Below are positions 8,371 to 17,105 of a stretch of DNA of 64,000 nt, one piece after another. Below the pieces are notes generated by a model. The model made no database searches. It was not told the origin of the DNA and was given only the letters and a program-made list of their open reading frames with translations. Within the stretch, counting starts at the first letter, position 1. Each line of letters begins with the position of its first letter. The DNA is from CAWDVH01 sp963805705 (GTDB taxonomy: Bacteria > Actinomycetota > Actinomycetes > Streptosporangiales > Streptosporangiaceae). The stretch covers positions 868,001-932,000 of the forward strand of contig CAWDVH010000005.1 in the NCBI GenBank assembly GCA_963805705.1. Reading direction: 5' to 3'. The position numbers were made by a program, and so were the translations under genes.

Positions 8371-8416
8371 CGCCGCGCGCCGCGCGCTAGGGTCAGGGAG
8401 ACGAGGAGGGGTGTCG

Positions 8417-9076
8417 ATGGCCGAGGCGATGCAGTTCACGATCGGGGCTGACGTCAGCTGTACCGATGGGGCCTGCGGCGAGGTGATCCGGGTAGTCATC
8501 GACCCGGTCGCCCGCGCGGTCACCCATCTGGTGGTCGAGCCGAGGCACCGGCAGGGGCTCGGCCGGCTGGTTCCGCTCGACCTGGTCGACGTCACGACGG
8601 ACGAGATCCGGCTCCGCTGCACGACGGCGGCGTTCGAGGAACTCGACTCCGCGGAGGAGACGCAGTTCATGCCGGGCAGCAACGGATACGCCGACTATGG
8701 CCCGGATCAGGTGATCTCCTGGCCCTACTACGGGCTGGGCAGCCCGGTCATGGGCGGTACCGAGCTCGAGATGGCGGGTATCCCGCAGACCATCACGTAC
8801 GACAAGATCCCCGTGGGCGAGGTGGCCGTGCGGCGCGGAGACCCCGTCCATGCCACCGATGGCAGCATCGGGCGGGTCCATGGGCTGGTCATCGACCCGA
8901 GCGACTATCACGTGACCCACGTGCTCCTCGCGGAGGGGCACTTGTGGGGCCGCAAGGAGGTGGCCATCCCGATCGGCGCGGTGACCAGTGTCGACGACGA
9001 TGGCGCCCAGCTCAGCATGACCAAGCAGCAGGTGCAGGACCTGCCGGCCGTAGACGTCGATCACCCGGCGGGATAG
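8417..9076 (+). CDS. PRC-barrel domain protein
   Basis: A 219-residue protein with two PRC-barrel repeats: MQFTIGADVSCTDGACGEV... (residues 5-70) with the signature VIDPVARAVTHLVVEP, and a second at about 137-205 (VRRGDPVHATDGSIGRVHGL, VIDPSDYHVTHVLLAEGHLWG). The linker is acidic and tyrosine-rich. PRC-barrel proteins of this type act in RNA metabolism or as stress-associated ligand binders, without known catalysis. The ATG at 8417 is placed by GGAGGGG at 8405-8411; a GTG two codons earlier overlaps that site. Confidence 0.88.
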   Translation: MAEAMQFTIGADVSCTDGACGEVIRVVIDPVARAVTHLVVEPRHRQGLGRLVPLDLVDVTTDEIRLRCTTAAFEELDSAEETQFMPGSNGYADYGPDQVISWPYYGLGSPVMGGTELEMAGIPQTITYDKIPVGEVAVRRGDPVHATDGSIGRVHGLVIDPSDYHVTHVLLAEGHLWGRKEVAIPIGAVTSVDDDGAQLSMTKQQVQDLPAVDVDHPAG

Positions 9077-9099
9077 TCCGTTGCCGCCTGTGGAGCTAG

Positions 9100-9588
9100 A
9101 TGGCTGAAGTCGTGCTGCCGGTAACGGTCCGCGATCTGACTTCGCGGGATATCGCGGCGTGCGCCTGGTCGGGGCCGGCGCTGCATCTGGCGCAGCTGGC
9201 CACGCAGCTGGAACGGGCCGGGCGCGGTGAGGTGGACTATCTGGCGGTCTGCCCGCCGTCGGGCCTGCCGGTGGCGATCGGCGGCGTTGACTATGTGGCG
9301 AACCCTGACGCGGGGACCCTGTGGCAGCTAGCTGTGCATCCGGCGCTGCAGTCCTGCGGGCTGGGCACGATCCTGATCCGGGCCGCCGAGGATCGCATCC
9401 GCGCCAGGGGCCGCCGCTGGACGGCGCTCAGCGTGGAGGAAACCAACCCCCGCGCCCGCGCGCTGTATGAGCGGCTCGGCTACGTAGCCTGCGGCCGCCA
9501 GCCGGATGGGTGGGACGTCCAGGCGCCGGACGGATCCGTCACGCGGTACGAGACAGTGTGCACCCTGATGCGCAGGGAGCTGCCGTAG
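9100..9588 (+). CDS. GNAT-family N-acetyltransferase
   Basis: A 162-residue GNAT protein. The acetyl-CoA site is visible as LWQLAVHPALQSCGLGTILIRAAE split around the Q/R-x-x-G-x-G/A-like QSCGLGT (about residues 70-92), followed by the motif-B stretch VEETNPRARALYERLGYVACGR (about 110-131). It transfers an acetyl group to a small amine or protein N-terminus; the substrate is unknown. The ATG at 9100 has GGAG nine bases upstream and follows the PRC-barrel stop by 23 bp, so co-transcription is likely. Confidence 0.88.
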   Translation: MAEVVLPVTVRDLTSRDIAACAWSGPALHLAQLATQLERAGRGEVDYLAVCPPSGLPVAIGGVDYVANPDAGTLWQLAVHPALQSCGLGTILIRAAEDRIRARGRRWTALSVEETNPRARALYERLGYVACGRQPDGWDVQAPDGSVTRYETVCTLMRRELP

Positions 9589-9607
9589 CCGGCCGCCGCC
9601 CAGTCAT

Positions 9608-9626
9608 GTGACGGCCCGACCGTCAC
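9608..9626. terminator. bidirectional terminator between convergent genes
   Basis: Perfect 7-bp arms GTGACGG and CCGTCAC with a 5-nt loop CCCGA, located between the acetyltransferase stop (9588) and the opposing ctaG stop (9650). No T-tract is present. Confidence 0.6.
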
Positions 9627-9649
9627 CTGGCATTGGCGCGCCATATTGG

Positions 9650-10546
9650 CTAGTGAGAGCGATCAGCCCAGCCGTATCGCCCGGCGCCGCGGCCGAGGAT
9701 CCGGTCGACCGCCGAGCTGACGTTGCCGTCCTCGGCGATCAGCCGCCGGATCACGAAGATCATGCAGGGGATGGCCCAGAAATCGCCGCAGATCCACAGG
9801 ATCCCGGCGCCGATCTGCTGGTCTGCGAACGGCGGCAGCGTGACCCCGTGAATGTGGGCGTAGACCGGATACCAGGAGCTGCTGGTCAGGATGCCCATCG
9901 ACATGGCCAGGATCCACATGACGACGTTAGTCAGCAGCAGGGCGGCCGCCTGGGAAGCGGGCGACATCCGGATGCGGAATGGCGGCGAGCTGATGAACTG
10001 GAGCCAGAACAGCACGCCCGCGATGAAGAGACTGCTGTGCATCAGGGCAATATGCACTGCCTCGTTACGCTCCGCCACGTCGAACAGCGCCGGGACGTGC
10101 CAGGCCACCATCACGACGTTGAGGATGACGACGGAGGCCCACGGCCGCAGCGCTGCGCCGCCCATCGCGCGCAGCGGACGTGACCAGCCGGCGCGCAGGA
10201 CGCTGCCGGTGGCACTGCGTCCGAGCCTGCCGGGCAGCCCGTCGAGCAGCGGCTGCCACGGAGCGCCGGCCACGATCAGCACCGGGGCGGCGAACATGAG
10301 CAGCAGATGCTGAACCATGTGCACGAAGAAGTAGTCGTCCGCCCAGTAGTCGATGGGCGATTGCACTGCGATCAGCAGGACGGCCAGCCCGCCGTAGAAC
10401 CACAGCGACCGACGACGCCGCTGCCGGGTGCGCTCGGGGCGGGACCGCCGGGCGAGCCGCGCGAGGCCAATCTCGTGCCAGGCGGCCAGCGCGATCGCCA
10501 CGATCAGGAACGGGTCAAAGGACCAGTGACCGATCACGTAGCTCAT
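9650..10546 (-). CDS. cytochrome c oxidase assembly factor, CtaG (caa3_CtaG) family
   Basis: A 298-residue integral membrane protein with seven probable helices. The family signature is clear: SPIDYWADDYFFVHMVQHLLLMFAAPVLI split by HMVQHLLL (about residues 62-90), WHVPALFD near 150 and HSSLFIAGVLFWLQF near 170. Conserved histidines in membrane segments are thought to deliver copper to oxidase. It overlaps the upstream SCO-fusion gene by 4 bp (10543-10546), indicating translational coupling, and both belong to the cox locus at 9.6-21.6 kb. Confidence 0.9.
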   Translation of the reverse strand: MSYVIGHWSFDPFLIVAIALAAWHEIGLARLARRSRPERTRQRRRRSLWFYGGLAVLLIAVQSPIDYWADDYFFVHMVQHLLLMFAAPVLIVAGAPWQPLLDGLPGRLGRSATGSVLRAGWSRPLRAMGGAALRPWASVVILNVVMVAWHVPALFDVAERNEAVHIALMHSSLFIAGVLFWLQFISSPPFRIRMSPASQAAALLLTNVVMWILAMSMGILTSSSWYPVYAHIHGVTLPPFADQQIGAGILWICGDFWAIPCMIFVIRRLIAEDGNVSSAVDRILGRGAGRYGWADRSH

Positions 10547-12432
10547 GACGACCTCAGGACCTGCCGGGCAGCGTCGGACAGCTCGACGGCGAATGACGAT
10601 ATGGAACTCGCGGTACCGGGACCCGGATCGAAATTCAGCTCAGCGCGGGTGTGCCCGTGCTGATCGATGACATAGGCGACGTCGGGGTGCGCGATCATGC
10701 CGCCGCCCGGCAGGACCTCGGCGGCGATATCGTACTCGCGCCATGACTGGCGCAGCTGCGCCAGCGTTCCGGTCAGGTACAGCCAGTTCGGTACTCCGGC
10801 GAGGCGTTCCTGGCGATCGAACGCCCTGGTGTATGTGATCTGGCGATAGAGCGGATTGGCGACGATCGCGACCATCTCGACGTCGCGCGATTTCGCGCCG
10901 AGCACCTGGGCGGCCCCGCGGAACTCCTGCGCGATCAGCGGGCAGTCTGACGTGCACACCGGATCGAGGAAGGTGAGCAGCACGACCTTGCCGCGCAGGC
11001 TGGCCAGGCTGACCGGCCTGCCGTTCTGGTCAGTCAGCCTGAAGGCGGGAGCCGGGAAGTTCAGCGGGGCGCTGCTGCCGTCGATGGCCTGGGCGATGAT
11101 GGGGTCAGCGTTGGGGTTGACCTGCGCCATCGCCATGGGCACCGCGCCGATCAGGACCACGGCCGCCGCCCATGCGGCCAGGATCGCGGGCAGGCTGGCG
11201 GCGGCGAAGGCCCGCACCAGGCCGGCAGGCTGGCCGCGATCTCGCCAGTGCGGTGTGTGGACGTCGGCGCCGCTGGCCGCGGCGTGTGCCGCCGTGCCCG
11301 GGGCCGGCGCGGTGGCGGGCTCCGGCTCTGCTGCCGGGGACCGGATCAGGGCCAGGTAGCCGCTGATCGCCACGAGCACGACGGGGATCATGCTGCCCGG
11401 GTCGGTACCCAGGCCGCCGAGGAAGCCGAGATCCTGGACCAGCACCCAGTCGGCCAGGCACAAGGCGATCATCAGGATGAGAGCGAGCCGGATCACCCGC
11501 GGCCGCCTGCTGAGCAGGCCGGCACCGATCACCGCGAGCACGATCACGGCGAGCAGGTTGACCGCGAAGCCGTGCGCAGCCACGAACGATCCGAAGCCAC
11601 GTACCCAGCTGGCTAGGAAGCGGGGCTGCGGCGTGCGGGACATGGACCCGACCATGCTGGCGAGCGTGGTGGGCTGGTCGCGCCGGTTTCCCGGCCAGAA
11701 ACCCCGGCCCGGCCAGGCCTGAAGCACCGCCATGCCGGCGAAGAGCAGGCCCATGCCATCGAGGATCCGCCGCCCGGCCGCCGGCGTGCGCCAGCAGCGA
11801 TCGGGCAGCGCCACGAGGATCCCGGCGGCGCAGTACAGCAGCGCTGCGCCCGGTGCGCCGAACAGAAAGGTCAGGCCCGGCGCGAAAATTCCGCCGAAGG
11901 CCTCGCCGAACACCCAGACCGCCAGGCCCCACCCGGCACTGACCAGTCCGGCCAGCCGGGATGGCCGGGGAGAGGATACGACAATCAGCCAGACGCCGAT
12001 TCCCACCTGAATCCAGACCGCCGCGGCGGCCGTCTGGATCGGGTGAAAGGACCAGGCCGTTGCTGCCCAGTTCACCAGGTGCTGGACCCAGGCCGCCGAG
12101 CTCGCCGCGCTGGGCTTGATGACCTGGGATGACATGCCGACGGCCATGGCGGGCTGCGCCTGCAAAAGCCCGTCGAAAATCCACAGGACCCCGAAGCCGA
12201 TCCGCAGCAGGCGGCGCGCCGCGGGCTCAGTCGCACCGGCCCGGATGGCACCTGCCGGGCCCTGGTCGGTCGCTGACCGAGCGGATGGCAGCCACTCGCG
12301 CACGCTGACCCAGGTCAGCGCGAGGACGGCGAGAAGTGCCAGGGCGACGAGCCCCTGATGCAGCAGGGCCGCCTTGAACGCCGCCGTCAGCGTGGGGTTG
12401 CTGTCGACCAGTCCTGGATTCATCCCCGGCAT
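10543..12432 (-). CDS. membrane protein fused to an SCO1/SenC copper chaperone domain
   Basis: A 629-residue protein. Residues 1-430 are an integral membrane region with about nine helices (LLHQGLVALALLAVLALTW; LLRIGFGVLWIFDGLLQAQP), DoxX-like in style. Residues 470-625 form a thioredoxin-fold SCO domain: FPAPAFRLTDQNGRPVSL, VVLLTFLDPVCTSDCPLIAQ with the copper-binding CxxxC (CTSDC), and a conserved histidine in GGGMIAHPDVAYVIDQHG. SCO proteins metallate the CuA site of subunit II. Stand-alone SCO proteins are about 200 residues, so the fusion is notable. It is co-transcribed with ctaG. ATGs at 12432 and 12423 are both possible. Confidence 0.85.
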   Translation of the reverse strand: MPGMNPGLVDSNPTLTAAFKAALLHQGLVALALLAVLALTWVSVREWLPSARSATDQGPAGAIRAGATEPAARRLLRIGFGVLWIFDGLLQAQPAMAVGMSSQVIKPSAASSAAWVQHLVNWAATAWSFHPIQTAAAAVWIQVGIGVWLIVVSSPRPSRLAGLVSAGWGLAVWVFGEAFGGIFAPGLTFLFGAPGAALLYCAAGILVALPDRCWRTPAAGRRILDGMGLLFAGMAVLQAWPGRGFWPGNRRDQPTTLASMVGSMSRTPQPRFLASWVRGFGSFVAAHGFAVNLLAVIVLAVIGAGLLSRRPRVIRLALILMIALCLADWVLVQDLGFLGGLGTDPGSMIPVVLVAISGYLALIRSPAAEPEPATAPAPGTAAHAAASGADVHTPHWRDRGQPAGLVRAFAAASLPAILAAWAAAVVLIGAVPMAMAQVNPNADPIIAQAIDGSSAPLNFPAPAFRLTDQNGRPVSLASLRGKVVLLTFLDPVCTSDCPLIAQEFRGAAQVLGAKSRDVEMVAIVANPLYRQITYTRAFDRQERLAGVPNWLYLTGTLAQLRQSWREYDIAAEVLPGGGMIAHPDVAYVIDQHGHTRAELNFDPGPGTASSISSFAVELSDAARQVLRSS

Positions 12433-12475
12433 CGGCTGTCATATCTCCCGTCGGATACCCGCGGTCCGCTGGCGG

Positions 12476-13105
12476 TCAGCCAGGGAGCCGCGGAGGGGGG
12501 GTACGCACGGCCAGGGACCTGGCGGCAGATTCGATCACCGAGTCGGTGGCCGCGCGCTGGGCGTCCAGCGCGCCGAGTGCCTGCCTCAGCGCCGTCTGAG
12601 CCCTGTCCCTGGCCTGAGGAGTCGAGGACGCGAGCAGCTCAGCAACGTCGGCCTGCACCCGCTCGGCGTCCGGGGCGGCCCAGTTCACCAGGCCGGTGAC
12701 CGCGTTCTGCAGGTGGAAGCTGGCCAGCGACTCCGGTACCTCATATCCCTCCAGGTCGTCGATCAGCTCGTTGTTGGCCGGAGAGCAATTGCTCGCACCG
12801 GTCCCGGCGACGGCGATCGCATCCGGCACGTCATGGCTGCCGCCGACGTCGATCTGGTGCAGCGCGGTCAGTGACTCACCGACCCCGCCAGCGCATGACT
12901 CGATGTCGGCGTTCACCGCCTGCAGGAAGGCGCGCAGGTCAGAGGCTCGTTCGGCACGCGAGGGCTTGTGCACGAGGGCAACGGCGACGGCGACTAGGAC
13001 AATGGCGATACCGGCAAGAAATACCGTCCGCGGGGTACGGCGGGCCGGCCACCTGGTGGCGCGTATCGGCACGTAAGGCGGGGCAGCGGGGGCAGGCGGG
13101 GCCAT
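12476..13105 (-). CDS. single-pass membrane protein of unknown function
   Basis: A 209-residue protein: a short Pro-rich cytoplasmic N-terminus, one transmembrane helix (TVFLAGIAIVLVAVAVAL, about residues 27-44), then a mostly helical extracytoplasmic domain with two cysteines (ESCAGGV, SNCSPAN) that could form a disulfide. No family is recognised. The start lies 5 bp after the sensor-kinase stop and the gene precedes the SCO fusion on the same strand, so it probably belongs to a unit running from the response regulator to ctaG and may be involved in oxidase assembly or sensing. Confidence 0.75.
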   Translation of the reverse strand: MAPPAPAAPPYVPIRATRWPARRTPRTVFLAGIAIVLVAVAVALVHKPSRAERASDLRAFLQAVNADIESCAGGVGESLTALHQIDVGGSHDVPDAIAVAGTGASNCSPANNELIDDLEGYEVPESLASFHLQNAVTGLVNWAAPDAERVQADVAELLASSTPQARDRAQTALRQALGALDAQRAATDSVIESAARSLAVRTPPPRLPG

Positions 13106-13110
13106 CTAAG

Positions 13111-14322
13111 TCAGCCTCGATCCCTATCGCGTGCACGCTCATCGCTGGCTCCTGTTCCCGCACGGATCGCCTGCCTGAAGGACGGAATGTCAGCGGGCCC
13201 GGCGAGCGGGCATGCCTGACTGCCGGTCGCCGATGTCGGGAGCACGAGCTCAAACCGGCTGCCGTCGCCAGGCGCGCTGTGCACACGGACGTCGCCGCCG
13301 TGCCCGTGCGCGACGACATGGACGAGCGCCAGGCCGAGACCGGTTCCGCGGTGCCCGCCCGGGCTCGATCCGGTCGTGAACCTGTCGAAGATATGCGTCA
13401 GCTCGGCTGGCGGGATGCCGGATCCGCTGTCCTCGATAACGAGGCTGGCGTGGCCCGGATGATCGTCCCGTACCACCGATAGCCTGATGACGTCATCGGG
13501 GCTGGTGTGCTGGACCGCGTTCTCCAGCAGCGCATCGAGGGCAAGCCGGAGGCGGTCGCGGTCGGCGTATACGGTGGCCTGGTCGAGGTGGCCGAGCTGC
13601 CAGCGCCGCTGCGCGGCTGGCCGCCAGCGCCGCAGTGCCTCCATGGTGAGCTGCTCGAGTGCTACCGGCTCACGGCGCAGGAAATCGGGGTTCTCCGAGG
13701 CCGCGATCAGCAGCAGTCGCTCGCTGAGGCTGCGGAGGCGGTTCAGCTCGCCGACTACTACGTGGATATCGCGCTCCTCTTCTCGATCCGCCAGGCTGCG
13801 GGCCAGCAACTCGGCGTGGCCGAGCGCGATCGTGATCGGGGTCCTGAGCTGATGCGAGGCATCCTGGAGGAACCTGCTCTGAGTGGCCAGCAGCCGTCCG
13901 TTGTGTTCGCTGACGCGCGCGCGCTCGGTGTCGGCGGCCTGCCTGCGGTGGGCGTGCCACAGCATGACCCAGACCATCGCGGCCATCAGCGGAACCTCGG
14001 TCAGCTCGGCCGGTGGCTGGGCACCCCGCACGACGTCCAGGCCGATGGCCGCAAAGGTGGTCGCGACCATCGCGGTCAACACCCAGAAGGTCGGCTTGGC
14101 TTTGCGGATGCGGAACCCGTACAGCAGCGCGAAGCTAACCCAGATCAGGTGGAAGGGGACTGCTTCCCACCGGGCGAAAACCATGATGCCCGTCAGGCCA
14201 AGCATCCACAGCAGCACCCAGGCCAGGTCGAGCCAGCCGCTCCAGTGGCGCCATGAGAGCGAGGAACGGGGCGGCCGGCCGGTCTCGGCACTCCTAGGAG
14301 GCGAGCTGGTATCCCGCACCAC
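13111..14322 (-). CDS. two-component sensor histidine kinase
   Basis: A 403-residue kinase. Four hydrophobic segments occupy about residues 30-125 with almost no extracytoplasmic loop. Then comes the H-box FLQDASHQLRTPITIALGH (His about 165), the N-box LDALLENAVQHTSP, the G1 box IEDSGSGIPPAEL and the G2 box GTGLGLALVH. It should phosphorylate the adjacent response regulator. The GTG at 14322 overlaps the regulator's 3' end by 29 bp; no better start is seen. The compact membrane sensor and its position beside the cox genes suggest an energy- or redox-related signal. Confidence 0.9.
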   Translation of the reverse strand: MVRDTSSPPRSAETGRPPRSSLSWRHWSGWLDLAWVLLWMLGLTGIMVFARWEAVPFHLIWVSFALLYGFRIRKAKPTFWVLTAMVATTFAAIGLDVVRGAQPPAELTEVPLMAAMVWVMLWHAHRRQAADTERARVSEHNGRLLATQSRFLQDASHQLRTPITIALGHAELLARSLADREEERDIHVVVGELNRLRSLSERLLLIAASENPDFLRREPVALEQLTMEALRRWRPAAQRRWQLGHLDQATVYADRDRLRLALDALLENAVQHTSPDDVIRLSVVRDDHPGHASLVIEDSGSGIPPAELTHIFDRFTTGSSPGGHRGTGLGLALVHVVAHGHGGDVRVHSAPGDGSRFELVLPTSATGSQACPLAGPADIPSFRQAIRAGTGASDERARDRDRG

Positions 14323-14983
14323 GTACCGTCTTGATCAGGTCGAAGCCCAGCTTTGATCGCAGGCGGCGCACGCAGACGTCGACGACATTGGAGCCCGGGT
14401 CGAAGTCGAGTCCCCACACTGAGGCCAGCAGCTGGTCCTTGGGCACGGACTGGCCTGCGTGCTCCATCAGCTCCCTGAGCAGCAGGAATTCCAGCCGGGT
14501 CAGTGGCATGGGGCCGACGCCGATGTCGGCCTGCATGCGCCCGACATCGAGCACCAGGGCACCCGCCCTGATCGCCTCGTCGGCCGGATGCTCGGCGCGC
14601 AGCTGGACGCGCACCCTGGCCAGCAGCTCGGCCAGCGAGAAGGGCTTGCTCAGGTAATCGTGCGCGCCCAGGTCCAGGCAGTCCACCTTCGTGGCCACGT
14701 CAGCCAGACAGGAGAGCACGAGCACGGCCTGCCCCGGCCACCGGCGGCGCAGCCTGGCCAGCATCTGCCGACCGTCCATCTCCGGCATGACCAGGTCCAA
14801 GATGACCAGGCTGTAACCGCCGGCCAGGGCCTGGCGCAACCCGTCCGCTCCGTCGCAGGCGATATCGATTGCATACCCGGCCGCTGACAACGCACGCACG
14901 ATGAAGTCGCGGATCTGCGGGTCGTCGTCGACAACGAGGATGCGCGGCCCGACCGCGCGCTGGGCGGGTCGCTCTGTCATCAT
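14294..14983 (-). CDS. OmpR-family response regulator
   Basis: A 229-residue regulator. The receiver domain has VVDDDPQIRDF (acidic pocket), LVILDLVMPEMDGRQML (phospho-acceptor Asp), and the KPFSLAELLARV lysine. The winged-helix DNA-binding domain follows (LTRLEFLLLRELMEHAGQ, VWGLDFDPGSNVVDVCVRRLRSKLG, TVRGAGYQLAS). It is divergent from the cox operon across a 418-bp gap, so it may control oxidase expression as well as its own operon. ATG at 14983 is chosen over an earlier in-frame ATG at 15013; neither has a strong ribosome site. Confidence 0.9.
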   Translation of the reverse strand: MMTERPAQRAVGPRILVVDDDPQIRDFIVRALSAAGYAIDIACDGADGLRQALAGGYSLVILDLVMPEMDGRQMLARLRRRWPGQAVLVLSCLADVATKVDCLDLGAHDYLSKPFSLAELLARVRVQLRAEHPADEAIRAGALVLDVGRMQADIGVGPMPLTRLEFLLLRELMEHAGQSVPKDQLLASVWGLDFDPGSNVVDVCVRRLRSKLGFDLIKTVRGAGYQLAS

Positions 14984-15401
14984 TGCGCCCACTTCGCTTC
15001 GGATTGAACTCATTAGCGGGCGCGGAGACCGGAATCGCCCCGCGGCGCTTGGCACATGCTCAGCACAGGATTTACTCCTTCAGGGGAGCCGAGGTCAAGC
15101 TAGACGACCAGACATAAATCATGGCATTGCCTGGCAGGGTAGCGGCCCCGAACCGAACCGGCTAGTAACTACATGCAACAATATATGTGCGTAACGTGAC
15201 ATCACTGTGGTTCTCTCGTGTCCAGAAGCCACGCAGCGGGCAGCAGGCCCGATTATGACAATTTCGTCATTCAGCAGCTTCATTCTTGCCGCGCGGCGGC
15301 GGTCATCGACAAGATTGCGAACGTTTGCAGCTTCAGATCTCGCCGCGTGGATGCGCGCGGCTGCCCGCTTTGCTCGCGGCAAAGAAGCGAGGAGGTGGCT
15401 G
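14984..15401. promoter_or_regulatory. divergent intergenic region between regulator and cox operon
   Basis: This 418-bp region is more AT-rich than the genes around it (for example AACAATATATGTGCG near 15178-15192) and holds the direct repeat CCGAACCGAACCGG near 15148. It should contain promoters for both directions and may carry sites for the response regulator, but no convincing palindrome is visible. Open frames here lack ribosome sites and are not called. Confidence 0.4.
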
Positions 15402-16085
15402 GTGTCTCTGCCGGCCCGTGTCGTTACCCTGGTGCTGGCCTTCCTCGCCGTCGCCGGGGGCGCGGTCTTTCTGCTCACCCATTACCTCCTGGCCGGGCCG
15501 CCGGTGGAGAACTTCGCCGCGGGCGTGACTCCGAATACCGGCGCGCAGGTCAGCGTCGTGATGCAAGAGGATCCGCAGAACACGGTGAGCAGCAAGCCGG
15601 ACTGGGTTTCCTACTTCATCAAGAGCCCGCAGACCGGCAAGTGGGTGCATACCACCCTGTTCACCGTGCCGGCCGGCAGCCGGGTAAATGTCACGATCTA
15701 CGGTTACGACGGCTGCACGCCGCTGCGCAACCCGTACTGGGGCAGGGTCACCGGCACAGTCGGGAACGTGGAGTACGTCAACGGCCAGCCGGTCAAGGCG
15801 ATCAACTCATGGTCAGGCTGCACCGTCGGGCACACGTTCTCGATCCCCGGCATCGGCCTGAACGCACCGATGGCCTCCCCGGGACTGACGGCCTCCCTGT
15901 GCGGCACCTCGCCGTGTACCCAGGGCCCGCACGAGACGATGCAGTTCAGCTTCATCACGCCCAGGACCACGGGGAATTTCTTCTGGCAGTGCCGCGTCCC
16001 GTGCGGCGGCGGCTTCCTGGACGGATTTGGCGGTCCCATGCAGACGATCGGGTACATGACCGGCACCATGCAGGTGGTGGCCTGA
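15402..16085 (+). CDS. membrane-anchored cupredoxin-like protein heading the cox operon
   Basis: A 227-residue protein with an N-terminal membrane anchor (MSLPARVVTLVLAFLAVAGG...) and an extracytoplasmic cupredoxin-like domain. The end carries WQCRVPCGGGF, a CxxxC pair, with Met in GGPMQTIGYM after it and HTFSI earlier, together resembling the CuA ligand set of oxidase subunit II. The GTG at 15402 is fixed by AGGAGG at 15390-15395; longer frames from 15207 include a poor N-terminus. Its stop overlaps the start of subunit II (TGATG). Either an additional electron-transfer subunit or a copper carrier. Confidence 0.8.
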   Translation: MSLPARVVTLVLAFLAVAGGAVFLLTHYLLAGPPVENFAAGVTPNTGAQVSVVMQEDPQNTVSSKPDWVSYFIKSPQTGKWVHTTLFTVPAGSRVNVTIYGYDGCTPLRNPYWGRVTGTVGNVEYVNGQPVKAINSWSGCTVGHTFSIPGIGLNAPMASPGLTASLCGTSPCTQGPHETMQFSFITPRTTGNFFWQCRVPCGGGFLDGFGGPMQTIGYMTGTMQVVA

Positions 16086-17023
16086 TGGCCGCCACGGCCG
16101 GCGCGCAGGCCGCCCCGGCCTCCGCCGAGCCCAACCACGGCCTGCGGATCTTCATCCCCTGGCTGATCGCCGCGCTCATCGCCGACTGGGCTATCTGGTT
16201 CGTCTGGGGACCGCACCTGCCGCCGGGCACGATGTCGTCGTCCGCCGTCGGCCAGCAGTTCGACATCAAGGTGATGGCGGTGATGGCCGCGCCGGTGATG
16301 CTGTTCGTGCTGGTCTACTTCGGCTATGCGCTGATCGTCTGGCGGCAGCGCGAGGGTGATGAGGACGACGGGCCGCCGCTGCACGGGAACACCAAGGTGC
16401 AGGCCACCTGGATCACCGTGACATCCGCCATCGTGCTGGGATTGTTCGTCTTCGGCACCGTTGAGCTGATCACGGCCAATGGCGCCGGCGCGGGTGAGGG
16501 GCCTAGCCCGATCTGGAAGCCGGGCGGGCCCGCGCTGCAGGTGCAGGTAATCGGGCAGCAGTGGAAGTTCACCTACCGTTACCCGCAGTTCGGCGGTTTC
16601 GAGACCACGGCCCTGGTACTGCCGGTCGGCCAGTCCGTGGAATTTCACGTGACCTCGCTGGACGTGATCCATAGTTTCTGGGCCTACCAGCTCGCCGTCA
16701 AGGCGGACGCCAATCCCGGCGTGGACAACGTCGCGTTCACTAAGCCCCTGCACACCGGCCAGATCACGGTGCGGTGTGCCGAGCTGTGCGGCCTCTGGCA
16801 CGGGGCCATGTTCGACTACGGGAAGGTCACGTCCGTGGCCGGATTCAGGTCCTGGGCCACGAGCACGGAGGCACGGCTCGCGCCGATCACCGCGATGCTG
16901 CCCCCCTATTCCACGACCTATGACCCTACCCTGGTCCCGCAGATCAACAAGGCCATGGCGAAGGCCGGGATCGCTGGCGCGAATGGCTATTACTACCCGC
17001 CGCAGGATCCCGTGCAGCCGTGA
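16085..17023 (+). CDS. ctaC: cytochrome c oxidase subunit II
   Basis: A 312-residue subunit II: two transmembrane helices (about 20-40 and 65-85, plus a hydrophobic stretch near 110) and a CuA domain. Ligands are visible in VIHSFWAYQLAVKAD (His) and CAELCGLWHGAMF (two Cys, Glu, His, Met). QVQVIGQQWKFTYRYPQFGG is the conserved strand region. It accepts electrons from cytochrome c and passes them to heme a. No C-terminal cytochrome c domain (CxxCH) is present, so it is not a caa3-type fusion. The start overlaps the preceding cupredoxin gene. Confidence 0.95.
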   Translation: MAATAGAQAAPASAEPNHGLRIFIPWLIAALIADWAIWFVWGPHLPPGTMSSSAVGQQFDIKVMAVMAAPVMLFVLVYFGYALIVWRQREGDEDDGPPLHGNTKVQATWITVTSAIVLGLFVFGTVELITANGAGAGEGPSPIWKPGGPALQVQVIGQQWKFTYRYPQFGGFETTALVLPVGQSVEFHVTSLDVIHSFWAYQLAVKADANPGVDNVAFTKPLHTGQITVRCAELCGLWHGAMFDYGKVTSVAGFRSWATSTEARLAPITAMLPPYSTTYDPTLVPQINKAMAKAGIAGANGYYYPPQDPVQP

Positions 17024-17105
17024 TCGAAACCTCGCCAGGAATCTTCCGGGGAGGCGCCAGCGCGTCGTTCCTACGGCCAGATACATCGATGAAGAGGTGA
17101 CGCCG

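Noticed and set aside
15218..16084. Long frame preceding subunit II in the same frame
   Set aside because: Only the part from ATG 16085 looks like protein; the earlier part is a shadow of the cupredoxin gene.
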